Source: Aquimarina latercula DSM 2041
Lineage (GTDB): Bacteria > Bacteroidota > Bacteroidia > Flavobacteriales > Flavobacteriaceae
Direction: 5' to 3'
Length of the DNA stretch: 64,000 bases
NCBI RefSeq assembly: GCF_000430645.1
Contig: NZ_KE387185.1
Span: forward strand, 283,780 to 347,779
This document shows positions 36,105 through 45,181 of the stretch, one piece after another. The notes below the pieces were generated by a model, which was not told the DNA's origin, ran no database searches, and was given only the letters and a program-made list of their open reading frames with translations. The position numbers were made by a program, and so were the translations under genes. Numbering within the stretch: the stretch's first letter is position 1; every line of letters starts with the position of its first letter.

Positions 36105-37940
36105 ATGGTAGAATTAGCGGGTATAATCATATTAGGAATTTTAGCACAATGGGTGGCTTGGAAATTTAAAATCCCAGCAATTTTACCTCTTATCTTAATT
36201 GGACTTTTGGTAGGACCGGTTGCAACTTTATACACAGTAGATGGCACTAAATTAATACAACCTATTTATAACGGAGTAGAAGGATTATTTCCTGGAGAAA
36301 GTTTATTTTACTTCGTTTCTTTAGCCATTAGCATTATTCTTTTTGAAGGAGGTTTAACTTTAAGAAGAGATGAAATCCTAAATGTTGGCCCCGTAATTCT
36401 TAAATTAATAACAGTAGCCGTTGTGGTAACCTTTTTTGGAGCTGGATTGGCAGCTCATTTTATTTTCGGCTTAAGTTGGCCAATATCATTTTTATTTTCT
36501 TCTTTAATTATTGTAACAGGCCCTACGGTAATAACCCCTATTTTAAGAAATATACCATTAAAAAAAGACATTTCTGCTGTATTAAAGTGGGAAGGAATTC
36601 TTATTGATCCAATTGGAGCATTAGTGGCTGTTTTGGTTTTTGAATTTATAAGTGTTGGAGAAGGAGAGGCATTTACGAAAAAAGCTTTTATAGAATTCGG
36701 TAAAATAGTTTTATTTGGTTTCACTTTTGGTTTCACTTTTGCTTATGGCTTAGCTTTTGGAATTAAGAAAAAAATAATCCCACATTATTTATTAAATGTT
36801 TTCACCCTTGCAGTAGTGTTAGGTGTTTTCGTATTATCAGATGTATTTGCGCATGAATCAGGTTTATTATCCGTAGTGGTAATGGGTATGGTATTAGGTA
36901 ATATTAACCTTCCGAACTTTGAAGAGTTATTATATTTTAAGGAATCATTGAGTGTGTTGTTAATTTCGATATTATTTATTCTTCTGTCGGCCAATATCAA
37001 TATTGAAGAATTACAGTTAATATTCAATTGGAATGCTATTTTACTTTTTGCAGCTGTCGTCTTTATTGTCCGACCTTTAGGTGTTTTTCTGAGTTCAATT
37101 AATTCGGGACTTAAGATTAATGAAAAATTATTTATTAGCTGGGTAGGACCGAGAGGAATTGTAGCGGCAGGTATTGCCTCATTATTTGGTCTAAAACTTG
37201 CTAAAAATGGAGTGCCAGAGGCAGAGTATATTACACCATTAGTTTTTATGATTGTATTAGGAACGGTTCTTCTAAATGCAACAACGGCAAGATTGTTTGC
37301 TAAAGTTGCTGGGGTATTTCTTACAAAATCTGAAGGGATTTTAATTATTGGAGCATCAAAAGTTTCACGATTAATAGCCACATATCTTAAGAGTAATCAA
37401 AGACACGTAGTATTAGTAGACAGTAATCGAGAAAATATTAAAAAGGCCAAAAGTTTAGGTTTAGACGCATTAGAAGGAAGTATTTATAATGATCAATTAA
37501 AAAACAATATAGAATTAAACGATATAGGCTTTTTAATGGCACTTACAGGAAATAGTGATATTAATAAGTTTGCTATTAATCAATTTAAAGATCAATTTGG
37601 AGAAAATGGGTCTTTTAGGTTGGTTAGTTCTGAAGAAATGAATGATCCAGAAAATAACCCTAATGAAGGTTTGTTTTCTCATACGGATGATTATGATAAG
37701 TTAATGAATTTAGCCGAAAAGTATCCAGGTATCCAGGAAATTAATATTGATGATAAATCTCATTACGATTCATTAATCAATTTAATTAAACAAGATGAAG
37801 ATATTATTCCTTTGTTTATCAAAGATTCCGCTAATACAATTAGAATTATATCTGCATATAGCGAAAAGATGGAGGAAATTAATGGGGATAGTTTTTTAGT
37901 TTATATTGGGAAGCCTATTGACGTGGAAGAGATCAATTAA
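36105..37940 (+). CDS. CPA-type cation:proton antiporter with C-terminal TrkA-N (RCK) domain
   Basis: 611 residues. Twelve or so membrane spans fill the first about 395 residues, with conserved transporter phrases IILFEGGLTLRRDEI, TVITPILRNIPLKKDISAVLKWEGILIDPIGAL (read in parts, TVITPILRNIP and LKWEGILIDPIGA) and FISWVGPRGIVAAGIASLFG. The Asp in the ILIDP segment fits the CPA1 ion site. After about 405 a Rossmann-type TrkA-N domain begins (GILIIGASKVSRLIATYLKS, VLVDSNRENI, LEGSIYND), which gates such carriers in response to nucleotides. It exchanges Na+ or K+ for H+ in the inner membrane. The gene is alone on its strand. Confidence 0.9.
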   Translation: MVELAGIIILGILAQWVAWKFKIPAILPLILIGLLVGPVATLYTVDGTKLIQPIYNGVEGLFPGESLFYFVSLAISIILFEGGLTLRRDEILNVGPVILKLITVAVVVTFFGAGLAAHFIFGLSWPISFLFSSLIIVTGPTVITPILRNIPLKKDISAVLKWEGILIDPIGALVAVLVFEFISVGEGEAFTKKAFIEFGKIVLFGFTFGFTFAYGLAFGIKKKIIPHYLLNVFTLAVVLGVFVLSDVFAHESGLLSVVVMGMVLGNINLPNFEELLYFKESLSVLLISILFILLSANINIEELQLIFNWNAILLFAAVVFIVRPLGVFLSSINSGLKINEKLFISWVGPRGIVAAGIASLFGLKLAKNGVPEAEYITPLVFMIVLGTVLLNATTARLFAKVAGVFLTKSEGILIIGASKVSRLIATYLKSNQRHVVLVDSNRENIKKAKSLGLDALEGSIYNDQLKNNIELNDIGFLMALTGNSDINKFAINQFKDQFGENGSFRLVSSEEMNDPENNPNEGLFSHTDDYDKLMNLAEKYPGIQEINIDDKSHYDSLINLIKQDEDIIPLFIKDSANTIRIISAYSEKMEEINGDSFLVYIGKPIDVEEIN

Positions 37941-38057
37941 CTCGATGAAAAGTAAGAATTTTCGTCAAACAACACAAATTTAACAGAATTTTTTGTTAAT
38001 AATAAATTAATACTCTATATTCGACTTTTTAAAATTTAAATTTTTAAAACCCAAATT

Positions 38058-38339
38058 ATGAAAAAACTTATGTTTGTTGCCGTTTTTGGAATGGCTTTAG
38101 GATTAACTTCTTGTGGAGAAGATGATGTAGTAGATTTTGCTTGTGATGCAGCTAGAGATAGTTTGCGTGCTACAGTACAAGTTTCTATTGATGCCTATGA
38201 AGCTAATACATCTTCTACATCTTTATGTGAAGCTGCAAGAACTGCAATCGAATCTTATAAAAGTAACGAATGTGGAGATGATGCTTTCGATGGAATTTTA
38301 GCTGATTTACCAGATTGTTCTACTCTAGATAACGACTAG
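38058..38339 (+). CDS. Small cysteine-containing lipoprotein of unknown function
   Basis: 93 residues, family not recognised. A lipoprotein signal peptide ends in LTSC (Cys19). The acidic mature part (about 74 residues) has four further cysteines (DFACD, SLCEAA, NECGDD, PDCSTL), an even number that would suit two disulfide bonds in the periplasm. The rest is helical (AARDSLRATVQVSIDAYEA; CEAARTAIESYKS), suggesting a small two-helix repeat. It has its own terminator and no linked gene. Confidence 0.72.
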   Translation: MKKLMFVAVFGMALGLTSCGEDDVVDFACDAARDSLRATVQVSIDAYEANTSSTSLCEAARTAIESYKSNECGDDAFDGILADLPDCSTLDND

Positions 38340-38355
38340 TATTAAAAGAGTTATA

Positions 38356-38388
38356 AAAAAAAAGAGGCTTAATAGCCTCTTTTTTTAT
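38356..38388. terminator. Bidirectional terminator between the small lipoprotein and EEP genes
   Basis: Arms AAAAAGAGGCT and AGCCTCTTTTT with a short TAAT loop. Confidence 0.9.
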
Positions 38389-38393
38389 AATCG

Positions 38394-39452
38394 TTATTTA
38401 TTGTTTTCCTTTATGAGATACACATAAACAGGAAAGTGGTCACTATAACCTCCAGTATATGCTCCGTTTGCAAAACTTCGATACGGATATCCTTTATACC
38501 TACCTCTTGGATTAGCCAGATAGTTTTTATTATAAACTCCTGCTTTATAGTATTTATAGGAACTATAATCTTTATCAAGTAATCCCTTAGATATAATAAT
38601 TTGATCAAATAAATTCCAACTATCTCTCCAAGCAAGAGATCCTATTCCCTTTTTAGACATGTTATACATTGGATTATATAATCCTTTTAGTTTCACATCC
38701 TCTTTTTCGGCTTTAGCTGCCAGTACTTTTTTTACACTAGAGTTATCAGGATCATCATTAAGATCTCCCATAGTTATAACTTTGGCATAAGGATCTATAT
38801 CAAAAAGTGAATCAATAATTTTCTTATTTAATTCAGCAGCCTTTTCTCTTTTACGTCGGCTTCTAGCTTCACCTCCACTTCTTGATGGCCAATGATTTAC
38901 AATAACATGTATTAAATCCCCATCAAGGTATCCACTAACTAATAATTGATCTCTGGTATATACTCTTTTAGTAGGATCATTTGAGCTATAGATCAATAAC
39001 TCGTGTTTACTGGTATTGATTGGTCTAAATAATGCTTTTTGATATAATAGCGCAACATCTATACCTCTTCGATCTGGAGAATCAAACTGAACAATACCAT
39101 AATCTTTTGGTAAAAGCACAGGTTCATTAGCTAAGTCTTCAAGTACCTTTCTGTTTTCTATTTCTGCTACTCCTAAAATTACAGGTGCATTTTTTGTTAC
39201 ATCGGCACCTATTTCAGAAATTACCTTAGCCATATTTTTTAGCTTATCTTTATAGATGTCTTCAGTCCAATGATCTTTTCCATTAGGTGTTCTATCATCG
39301 TCATAGGTTATAGGATCATCTTCGGTATCAAAAAGATTTTCAACATTATAAAAAGCAATTGTGTTAACTTTGTACGTTTTCTTTTCTTGACAAAAAATAA
39401 CAAGCAAAGGACATAATAAGAATGTTATGGTAAGCAAATATTTTAATTTCAT
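38394..39452 (-). CDS. Secreted endonuclease/exonuclease/phosphatase (EEP) family protein
   Basis: 352 residues with a signal peptide (LLTITFLLCPLLVIFC, then QEKK). The EEP-fold motifs are complete: FYNVENLFDTEDD (metal-binding N and E), LGVAEIENRK (Glu), VNHWPSR, TMGDLNDDPD (Asp-Asn pair) and YSDHFPVY (the Asp-His pair). Proteins of this type cleave phosphodiester or phosphomonoester bonds. Signal peptide and fold suggest extracytoplasmic action. It is divergent from the TonB receptor gene by 126 bp, and a closely related cytosolic-type paralogue lies on the other side of that receptor (45182-46156). A joint role is likely but not proven. Confidence 0.88.
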   Translation of the reverse strand: MKLKYLLTITFLLCPLLVIFCQEKKTYKVNTIAFYNVENLFDTEDDPITYDDDRTPNGKDHWTEDIYKDKLKNMAKVISEIGADVTKNAPVILGVAEIENRKVLEDLANEPVLLPKDYGIVQFDSPDRRGIDVALLYQKALFRPINTSKHELLIYSSNDPTKRVYTRDQLLVSGYLDGDLIHVIVNHWPSRSGGEARSRRKREKAAELNKKIIDSLFDIDPYAKVITMGDLNDDPDNSSVKKVLAAKAEKEDVKLKGLYNPMYNMSKKGIGSLAWRDSWNLFDQIIISKGLLDKDYSSYKYYKAGVYNKNYLANPRGRYKGYPYRSFANGAYTGGYSDHFPVYVYLIKENNK

Positions 39453-39529
39453 TATCTAATTGATTATTAACTTATTGTAAAATGTAATCCAAATTTTAAG
39501 CCAAAATTAGCTTTTCTATTTAAAACATG

Positions 39530-39537
39530 TACTTTTG
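39530..39537 (+). promoter_or_regulatory. -7 promoter element for the TonB-receptor operon
   Basis: TACTTTTG matches TAnnTTTG 41 bp upstream of the start. No clear TTG at -33. Confidence 0.5.
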
Positions 39538-39577
39538 CGCGGCAGAAATGTTAATTTTTTAACTAAAACAACTATTA

Positions 39578-42532
39578 ATGAAAGTGTCACAACTCAAAAA
39601 GAATCTTTTCTTTTTAATGATTTTTTTAAGTTCTGTTGGGATGTCTTATGGACAACAAACAGGATTGAAAGGTAAAATTGTTGACGCATCTTCAAATGAA
39701 AATCTTTCGGAAGTGTTAGTTATTATTGAAGGAACAGAGGTTTCTACTATGACTGATATTTCAGGAGAGTTTAATTTTGGGAGTGTTCAATTACCTTTGG
39801 GAGAACAAATTGCGGTTTTATCTAAAAATGGATATATCACAAAACGTTATCCTATTGTTATTAATGAAGGCAGTGTTTTAGATCTAAAAACGATAGATCT
39901 AGATTATGATGTAAATCAAGAACAAATCCAAATAGGTACCATTAGCCTTACGGATAATGAACTAGATGAAGGCGATGATGATGCGTCTGCGAATGTATCA
40001 GGTTTATTACAAGCATCAAGAGATGTATTTCTTAGTGCAGCAGCATTTGATTTTAGTGCTACATTTTTTCGCCCAAGAGGTCTTGGAAATGAAAACGCAA
40101 AAGTCCTTATAAATGGGATTGAGATGAATAAACTTAACGATGGTAGACCTCAATGGGGTAATTGGGGTGGATTGAATGATGTACAGCGTAATCAGGAGTT
40201 TTCTATGGGAATTTCTGCTAACGACTATACATTTGGAGATCTTGCTGGAGCAACAAATATTATTATGAGAGCTTCTCAATATCGTCAGGGAGGTAGAATA
40301 TCTTATGCCGCTTCTAACAGAAGTTATACTGGTAGAATGATGGCTAGTTATAGCTCTGGATTAATGAGTAATGGTTGGGCATATACGGTTTCATTAGCGC
40401 GTAGAATGGGTAATGAAGGCTATATTGAAGGAACTTTGTATGATGCGAATTCTATCTTTGCTTCTGTTGAGAAAAAGATTAATAATAAACATAGTATAAA
40501 CCTTACCAGTTTTTATACACCTAATCGAAGAGGAAGGTCTACTGCAATAACTGAAGAAGTATTTAGGTTAAAAGGAAGACAATATAACCCAAATTGGGGG
40601 TATTTTGATGGAGAAAAGAAGAACTCCAGAGTACGTGAAATCGAGGAACCAGTATTTATGTTAAATCATTACTGGAATATCACTGATAAAACTACTTTGA
40701 ACACCAATGTAGGGTACCAAACAGGTAAAATAGGAAATAGCCGTTTGGACAATGGAGGAACCGACTTGGTTAATTTTAATGGACAGGAAACATATACAGG
40801 AGCTGGAGCTAGTAGAGATACGAATCCAATTCATCAAAGTTACTTACCTAGTTCTTTCTTGAGTGATCCAAATCCGACACCACTTGATTTTCAAAATGCT
40901 TTCTTAGCACAGCAAGCATTTGTAAGAGATGGGCAGTTAAATTGGAATCAGTTAATAGAAGCAAATCAATTAAATGCGCAACAAGGACTTAATGCTACTT
41001 ATATTTTATACGAAGATAGAATTGACGATACACAATGGAGTTTCAATTCTATTTTAAATAGTCAAATTACAGACAATATAAGTATAAATGGAGCTATTAA
41101 TTATAGAACCTTAAAGAGTGAAAACTTTGCCGAAGTTCTTGACCTATTAGGAGGAACGACATTTTTAGATGTAGATTCTTTTGGGACAAATATTGATAAT
41201 GATGTTCCGATAGATCTTGGTTTTACACCAGAAGAATTGGCGGATAGAGCACAAAGTGATTTACGTAATCGTAACCGTACAGTTGGTGTAGGTGATAGGT
41301 ATGATTATAATTATGAGATTGATGCAGATGTTGTAAGCGGTTTTGCGCAGGCTCAGTTTAAAACTAATAAAATCGATTTCTTTTTAGGAGGAAATATTTC
41401 TCAAACTACTTACCAGAGAACAGGGTTGTTTGAAAATGGATATTTTCCTGGCGAAGGGCGTTTAGGTTCTTTCGGAAAAAGTGACAAATTAGATTTCACT
41501 AATTATGGTGCTAAAGGAGGTTTTACTTATAAAATTAATGGACGAAATCTAATAGATGTTCACGGAACTTATTTTACAAAAGCTCCAACCATTCGTAACT
41601 CTTTTGCTAATTCAAGACAAAACAATAGAACAATTGCGCAATTAATAGAGGCAGAAGAATCTATTGCAGGAACACAGGAAAGTGAAAAGGTACAATCTAT
41701 TGATGTTGGTTATATCTTAAGAACTCCTAAATTGAAAGCAAGATTGACAGGATATTATACTAAAATAGAAGATGCTACTGATATATCTTTCTTTTTTACT
41801 CAAGCAATTTCTGGTTCTGATGTAGGTTTTGTTCAGGAGATTCTTACAGGAATAGATAAACAACACTTTGGAGCAGAATTAGGAATAGAATATCAAATAA
41901 CACCAACGATTAAATTAAAAGGAGCTGCGGCAATAGGTCAATTTACTTATGCTAATAATCCTGACTTATTTTTAGCAAGTACCAGTAGTTCATTTTTAGG
42001 AGAGTCAATCACCGAAGGGTTGAATGGTACACGTTACGAGGGTAAATCAGCGTTAAAAGATTATCGTATTGCTGGTGGTCCACAGAATGCAGCACAATTA
42101 GGTTTTGAGTATAGAGATCCTAATTTCTGGTGGTTTGGTACTACAGCTAATTACTTTTCTAATGCTTATATAGATGTTAGCCCTTTTGCAAGAACATCAA
42201 ACTTTAATCAAGATGTGGATGGATTACCATTTAATGACTATGATGATAGTATTGCAAGAGATTTATTAAGACAAGAGCAGTTTGATGATTATATATTAGT
42301 TAATGCAGTAGGAGGTAAGTCTTGGAGAGTAAAAGATTATTACATAGGGTTCTTTGCAACGATTAATAACATTTTTGATAAGCAATACAGAACAGGTGGT
42401 TTTGAGCAAGCTAGAAATGCAAATTATAGATTGGCTGTAGAAGAATCTCAGAGAGAAACTCCTGTTTTTGGACCTAGATACTTTTATGGATTTGGTACTT
42501 CGTATTACCTTAATGTATACGTAAGATTTTAA
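39578..42532 (+). CDS. TonB-dependent outer-membrane receptor
   Basis: 984 residues. The signal peptide is KKNLFFLMIFLSSVGMSYGQ. Next comes an Ig-like carboxypeptidase-regulatory domain (TGLKGKIVDASSNENLSEVLV to about residue 110), then a plug region with NVSGLLQASRDVFLSAAAFDF, RPRGLGNENAKVLINGIEMN and GDLAGATNIIMR, and a 22-strand-type barrel ending in the usual aromatic C-terminus (YYLNVYVRF). It imports a ligand across the outer membrane using TonB energy. The plug and length resemble flavobacterial receptors that pair with lipoproteins rather than classical SusC, and the next gene is such a lipoprotein. The stop overlaps an ATG (TAATG). Confidence 0.9.
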   Translation: MKVSQLKKNLFFLMIFLSSVGMSYGQQTGLKGKIVDASSNENLSEVLVIIEGTEVSTMTDISGEFNFGSVQLPLGEQIAVLSKNGYITKRYPIVINEGSVLDLKTIDLDYDVNQEQIQIGTISLTDNELDEGDDDASANVSGLLQASRDVFLSAAAFDFSATFFRPRGLGNENAKVLINGIEMNKLNDGRPQWGNWGGLNDVQRNQEFSMGISANDYTFGDLAGATNIIMRASQYRQGGRISYAASNRSYTGRMMASYSSGLMSNGWAYTVSLARRMGNEGYIEGTLYDANSIFASVEKKINNKHSINLTSFYTPNRRGRSTAITEEVFRLKGRQYNPNWGYFDGEKKNSRVREIEEPVFMLNHYWNITDKTTLNTNVGYQTGKIGNSRLDNGGTDLVNFNGQETYTGAGASRDTNPIHQSYLPSSFLSDPNPTPLDFQNAFLAQQAFVRDGQLNWNQLIEANQLNAQQGLNATYILYEDRIDDTQWSFNSILNSQITDNISINGAINYRTLKSENFAEVLDLLGGTTFLDVDSFGTNIDNDVPIDLGFTPEELADRAQSDLRNRNRTVGVGDRYDYNYEIDADVVSGFAQAQFKTNKIDFFLGGNISQTTYQRTGLFENGYFPGEGRLGSFGKSDKLDFTNYGAKGGFTYKINGRNLIDVHGTYFTKAPTIRNSFANSRQNNRTIAQLIEAEESIAGTQESEKVQSIDVGYILRTPKLKARLTGYYTKIEDATDISFFFTQAISGSDVGFVQEILTGIDKQHFGAELGIEYQITPTIKLKGAAAIGQFTYANNPDLFLASTSSSFLGESITEGLNGTRYEGKSALKDYRIAGGPQNAAQLGFEYRDPNFWWFGTTANYFSNAYIDVSPFARTSNFNQDVDGLPFNDYDDSIARDLLRQEQFDDYILVNAVGGKSWRVKDYYIGFFATINNIFDKQYRTGGFEQARNANYRLAVEESQRETPVFGPRYFYGFGTSYYLNVYVRF

Positions 42533-42561
42533 TGATGAACACAACAAAAAAATATTATAAA

Positions 42562-43971
42562 ATGAATTCAAATAATTTAAAGAAACTAATAAGCATTTTG
42601 GTTTTGGCGGTTACGTTTACTGCTTGTGTACAAGATGATGATTTTAATACTCCGGGATTGGTCATAGAGGAACCAACATTTCCTGCAAATAGTACATTTG
42701 TTCAAATAGGTGGTATTTTAGGAGATTTAGCACAAGCGCAAAATGATGATGGGCCAGAAGCCAAAGTTACCTTTGAAGTCGAAAATCAGTATTTAGAAGG
42801 ATATGTAGTATCAAGTGATAAAGCGGGTAACTTTTTTGAAGAGTTAGTTATTCAGAATTCACCAACTACTCCAACAGCAGGGTTAAGAGTATTAATAGAT
42901 GTAAACCCTTTATTTACAAGTTATGAGTTTGGTCGTAAAGTATATATTGACTTAGAAGGTTTATCAATAGGTACAGAAAATGGAGTAGCAACTCTTGGAG
43001 TACTTTCTAGTGATGAGGTAGATCAAATACCTTCTTTTTCTCAGGAAGATGTAATTTTAAGATCAGCAGAGATGTCTGAAATTACCCCTTTAGAGATTAC
43101 TTTCGAAGATTTTTCTGATGATCTTACTAACCTATATGTTAAGATTAATAATTTACAGTTTAATAGAAATGATGTTTTAGGAGATGACCCTCTTACGTTT
43201 GCAGGAGAACCAAGTGATGATTTTGATGGAGAGAGAAATATAGAAAGTTGTGATAATGGAGCTACAGCAGTTTTAAGCACAAGTACTTTTGCTGATTTTA
43301 AATCATTAACCTTACCAACTCAACAAGGAAGTTTTGAAGGTGTTTTAACTAAAAATTTCTTCGGAGATACTTTTAACTTAGTGTTGAATGACCCTACAGG
43401 ATTAGTTTTTGACAATGAAAACCGATGTGATCCTGACGTATTAGAATGTACTGGAACTAGTGGAGGAGCAAATGTAATTTTTACTGAAGATTTTACAGGA
43501 GTAAGTATTAGTGATCTAGAAAATTCTGGATGGTTAAATGTAAATACTACAGGTGGAACTTTAGATTATGTAGTAGGAAGCTTTAGTGGTAATCAATATG
43601 CACAGATTACTGGGTTTAGTTCTGGAGAAAATCCATTTGAGGTTTGGTTAGTAACACCAGAAATCGATTTAACTGCTTCTACAGCAGAAGAATTATCTTT
43701 TGATATTCAGGCTAATTTTGACAATGGAAATATCCTTACTGCTTTTATTACAGATAACTTTACAGGTGATGTAACAACTACAGAATGGTCACAATTAGAT
43801 GCTTCTATTCCAACAGGACCAAGTGGAACATTTGGAAGTTTTGAAGGAGTAGGACCAATTAATATTTCTTGTGTTGAGGGTAATGTAAGAATAGCGTTCC
43901 GTTACGCAGGTGCAGATCCAGGACCAACTACTAGATATCATATTGATAATATAGAGATTTCAGGAAACTAA
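42562..43971 (+). CDS. DUF5689 plus choice-of-anchor J lipoprotein
   Basis: 469 residues from the ATG at 42562, which gives a lipoprotein signal (NLKKLISILVLAVTFTAC, Cys22). The frame also opens at 42532, overlapping the receptor stop, but that would add ten residues before the signal. Residues about 40-260 match DUF5689 in order (EGYVVSSDKAGNFFEELVIQ, RKVYIDLEGLSIG, FKSLTLPTQQGSFEGVLTKN), an OB-like region often linked to nucleases. The last part (FTEDFTGVSISDLENSGWLNV ... DIQANFDNGNILTAFI ... RYHIDNIEISG) is a choice-of-anchor J/cleaved-adhesin-type beta-sandwich. It lies on the outer membrane as the partner of the TonB receptor. Confidence 0.85.
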   Translation: MNSNNLKKLISILVLAVTFTACVQDDDFNTPGLVIEEPTFPANSTFVQIGGILGDLAQAQNDDGPEAKVTFEVENQYLEGYVVSSDKAGNFFEELVIQNSPTTPTAGLRVLIDVNPLFTSYEFGRKVYIDLEGLSIGTENGVATLGVLSSDEVDQIPSFSQEDVILRSAEMSEITPLEITFEDFSDDLTNLYVKINNLQFNRNDVLGDDPLTFAGEPSDDFDGERNIESCDNGATAVLSTSTFADFKSLTLPTQQGSFEGVLTKNFFGDTFNLVLNDPTGLVFDNENRCDPDVLECTGTSGGANVIFTEDFTGVSISDLENSGWLNVNTTGGTLDYVVGSFSGNQYAQITGFSSGENPFEVWLVTPEIDLTASTAEELSFDIQANFDNGNILTAFITDNFTGDVTTTEWSQLDASIPTGPSGTFGSFEGVGPINISCVEGNVRIAFRYAGADPGPTTRYHIDNIEISGN

Positions 43972-43993
43972 GAACTTCTGTATTTTATAATAG

Positions 43994-44030
43994 CAAAAGC
44001 TCTCTAAAAATTCTTTAGAGAGCTTTTTTT
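43994..44030. terminator. Terminator after the DUF5689 gene
   Basis: Arms AAAAGCTCTCTAAA and TTTAGAGAGCTTTT around a 5-base loop, followed by T residues; also usable from the other strand. Confidence 0.92.
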
Positions 44031-44050
44031 ATTGGTTTTAGAGTATATTA

Positions 44051-44779
44051 TTAATAGTCGAAAGTAACCGAGTAAGCGCTATTCTTTTTTGTTTTTACTC
44101 GCATTCTAAATTGGTAACAAGGATTCTTTGTATGTGAAAAACTCTGATTGTTGTTTATTTTTTTCCACTCATTTTGAATCGTAGCCCAACTACTTCCGCT
44201 GTAAGCTTTGTATTTAAGACCATAATAAACTCTTCTCCAAACAGAATGTCTTGCAATTTCTGCAATCTGTGACTCTCCAACAGAGCTATAGTGGGTATAA
44301 TATTGCCAGCTAGCTTTTGAAGTGTTGGTTTGTGGATGATTAAAGTTAATTGCGTATTTCGAGGTTGGATTCGCTCTAGTAAGTTGTATTAACTCAAAAG
44401 CAATATCATTACCGGATTCTTCATAAGAGACATTTTTTTGATCATCAGTTTCTTGATCCACATCTGGCTGAGTTAGATCCATTTTATTATGACGAACTAA
44501 ACTTTGTTTTAAAGTTTCATTAGCATTGATTTCCATTAGACTAAGGTTTATACTAGAATAGTTGATTAATGCTGTTTCATTATTCGCATGAATTCTTATA
44601 ATTCCTGTACTACCCTCTTCTGATGTCACAGTAACATCTTTATGAAAATCATAAACGCTATTTAAAGAAAATTCGGTTTCTAAAGCTGATTCTTCCATGA
44701 TTTCATTTGACTCATCTCTATCGCAGGAAATAAAAAATAATAACCCTATGATTGGTAATGCATAAAATAATTTCTTCAT
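44051..44779 (-). CDS. Lipoprotein of unknown function
   Basis: 242 residues, family not recognised. A lipoprotein signal peptide ends in FISC (Cys19). The mature N-terminal half is acidic and loosely structured (DESNEIMEESALETE, DQETDDQKNVSYEE); the C-terminal half is basic and aromatic (WQYYTHYSSVGESQ, HSVWRRVYYGLKYKAYSGSS, CYQFRMRVKTKKNSAYSV), so the two halves differ strongly in charge. A beta-sandwich is possible. Unlike the neighbouring genes it is on the minus strand with a long gene-free region (44780-45181) upstream. Confidence 0.7.
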   Translation of the reverse strand: MKKLFYALPIIGLLFFISCDRDESNEIMEESALETEFSLNSVYDFHKDVTVTSEEGSTGIIRIHANNETALINYSSINLSLMEINANETLKQSLVRHNKMDLTQPDVDQETDDQKNVSYEESGNDIAFELIQLTRANPTSKYAINFNHPQTNTSKASWQYYTHYSSVGESQIAEIARHSVWRRVYYGLKYKAYSGSSWATIQNEWKKINNNQSFSHTKNPCYQFRMRVKTKKNSAYSVTFDY

Positions 44780-45181
44780 TTGTTTGGTTTTTAAGAATAA
44801 TTAAATTGATTTGTTTAGTTTTTTGGATACAATAAATCCTTTTTCTTCACTGTATAGGATTAATAAATTATTTTTTTAGAAACTATTCTTGGCGCCTTTG
44901 GTGTTTCTAATCCAATAGATGGTTGATCTTTATAATTTAGTTTATCGTAATTAGTGAGATTAGAATTATAAATCCTGAGTCAAAAGTATGTCGGGGGTAA
45001 TGACTGACAAAAACAAAAATTAATTTAGCGGAATTTTCCGCAAATTAATTTACTGAAAAACAGTTGGTTGCGGTTTGGTTAAGGGTTAGTTCCCATTAAA
45101 AAAAGGGTTATATAACCCTTTACCATAAGGTGATTTCACGTTATGGTATAAAGGTATTTATGGGTTTTTTTGTTGTGGGAA
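44780..45181. other. Gene-free region with three hairpins
   Basis: About 400 bp. It contains the inverted repeat AGAAAC/GTTTCT around a GGCGCC palindrome (about 44878-44918), the terminator at 45097-45121, and a near-perfect hairpin formed by TACCATAA (45121-45128) and TTATGGTA (45141-45148) with GTGA/TCAC inside. The rest is unstructured; a promoter for the lipoprotein gene at 44779 must lie here but was not found. Confidence 0.5.
45097..45121 (-). terminator. Terminator of the second EEP gene
   Basis: On the minus strand AAAGGGTTATATAACCCTTT is a perfect palindrome followed by a T run, 61 bp after the stop. Confidence 0.8.

Noticed and set aside
36455-37381. Minus-strand frames opposite the antiporter gene
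   Set aside because: No family signature and full overlap with a well-supported gene.
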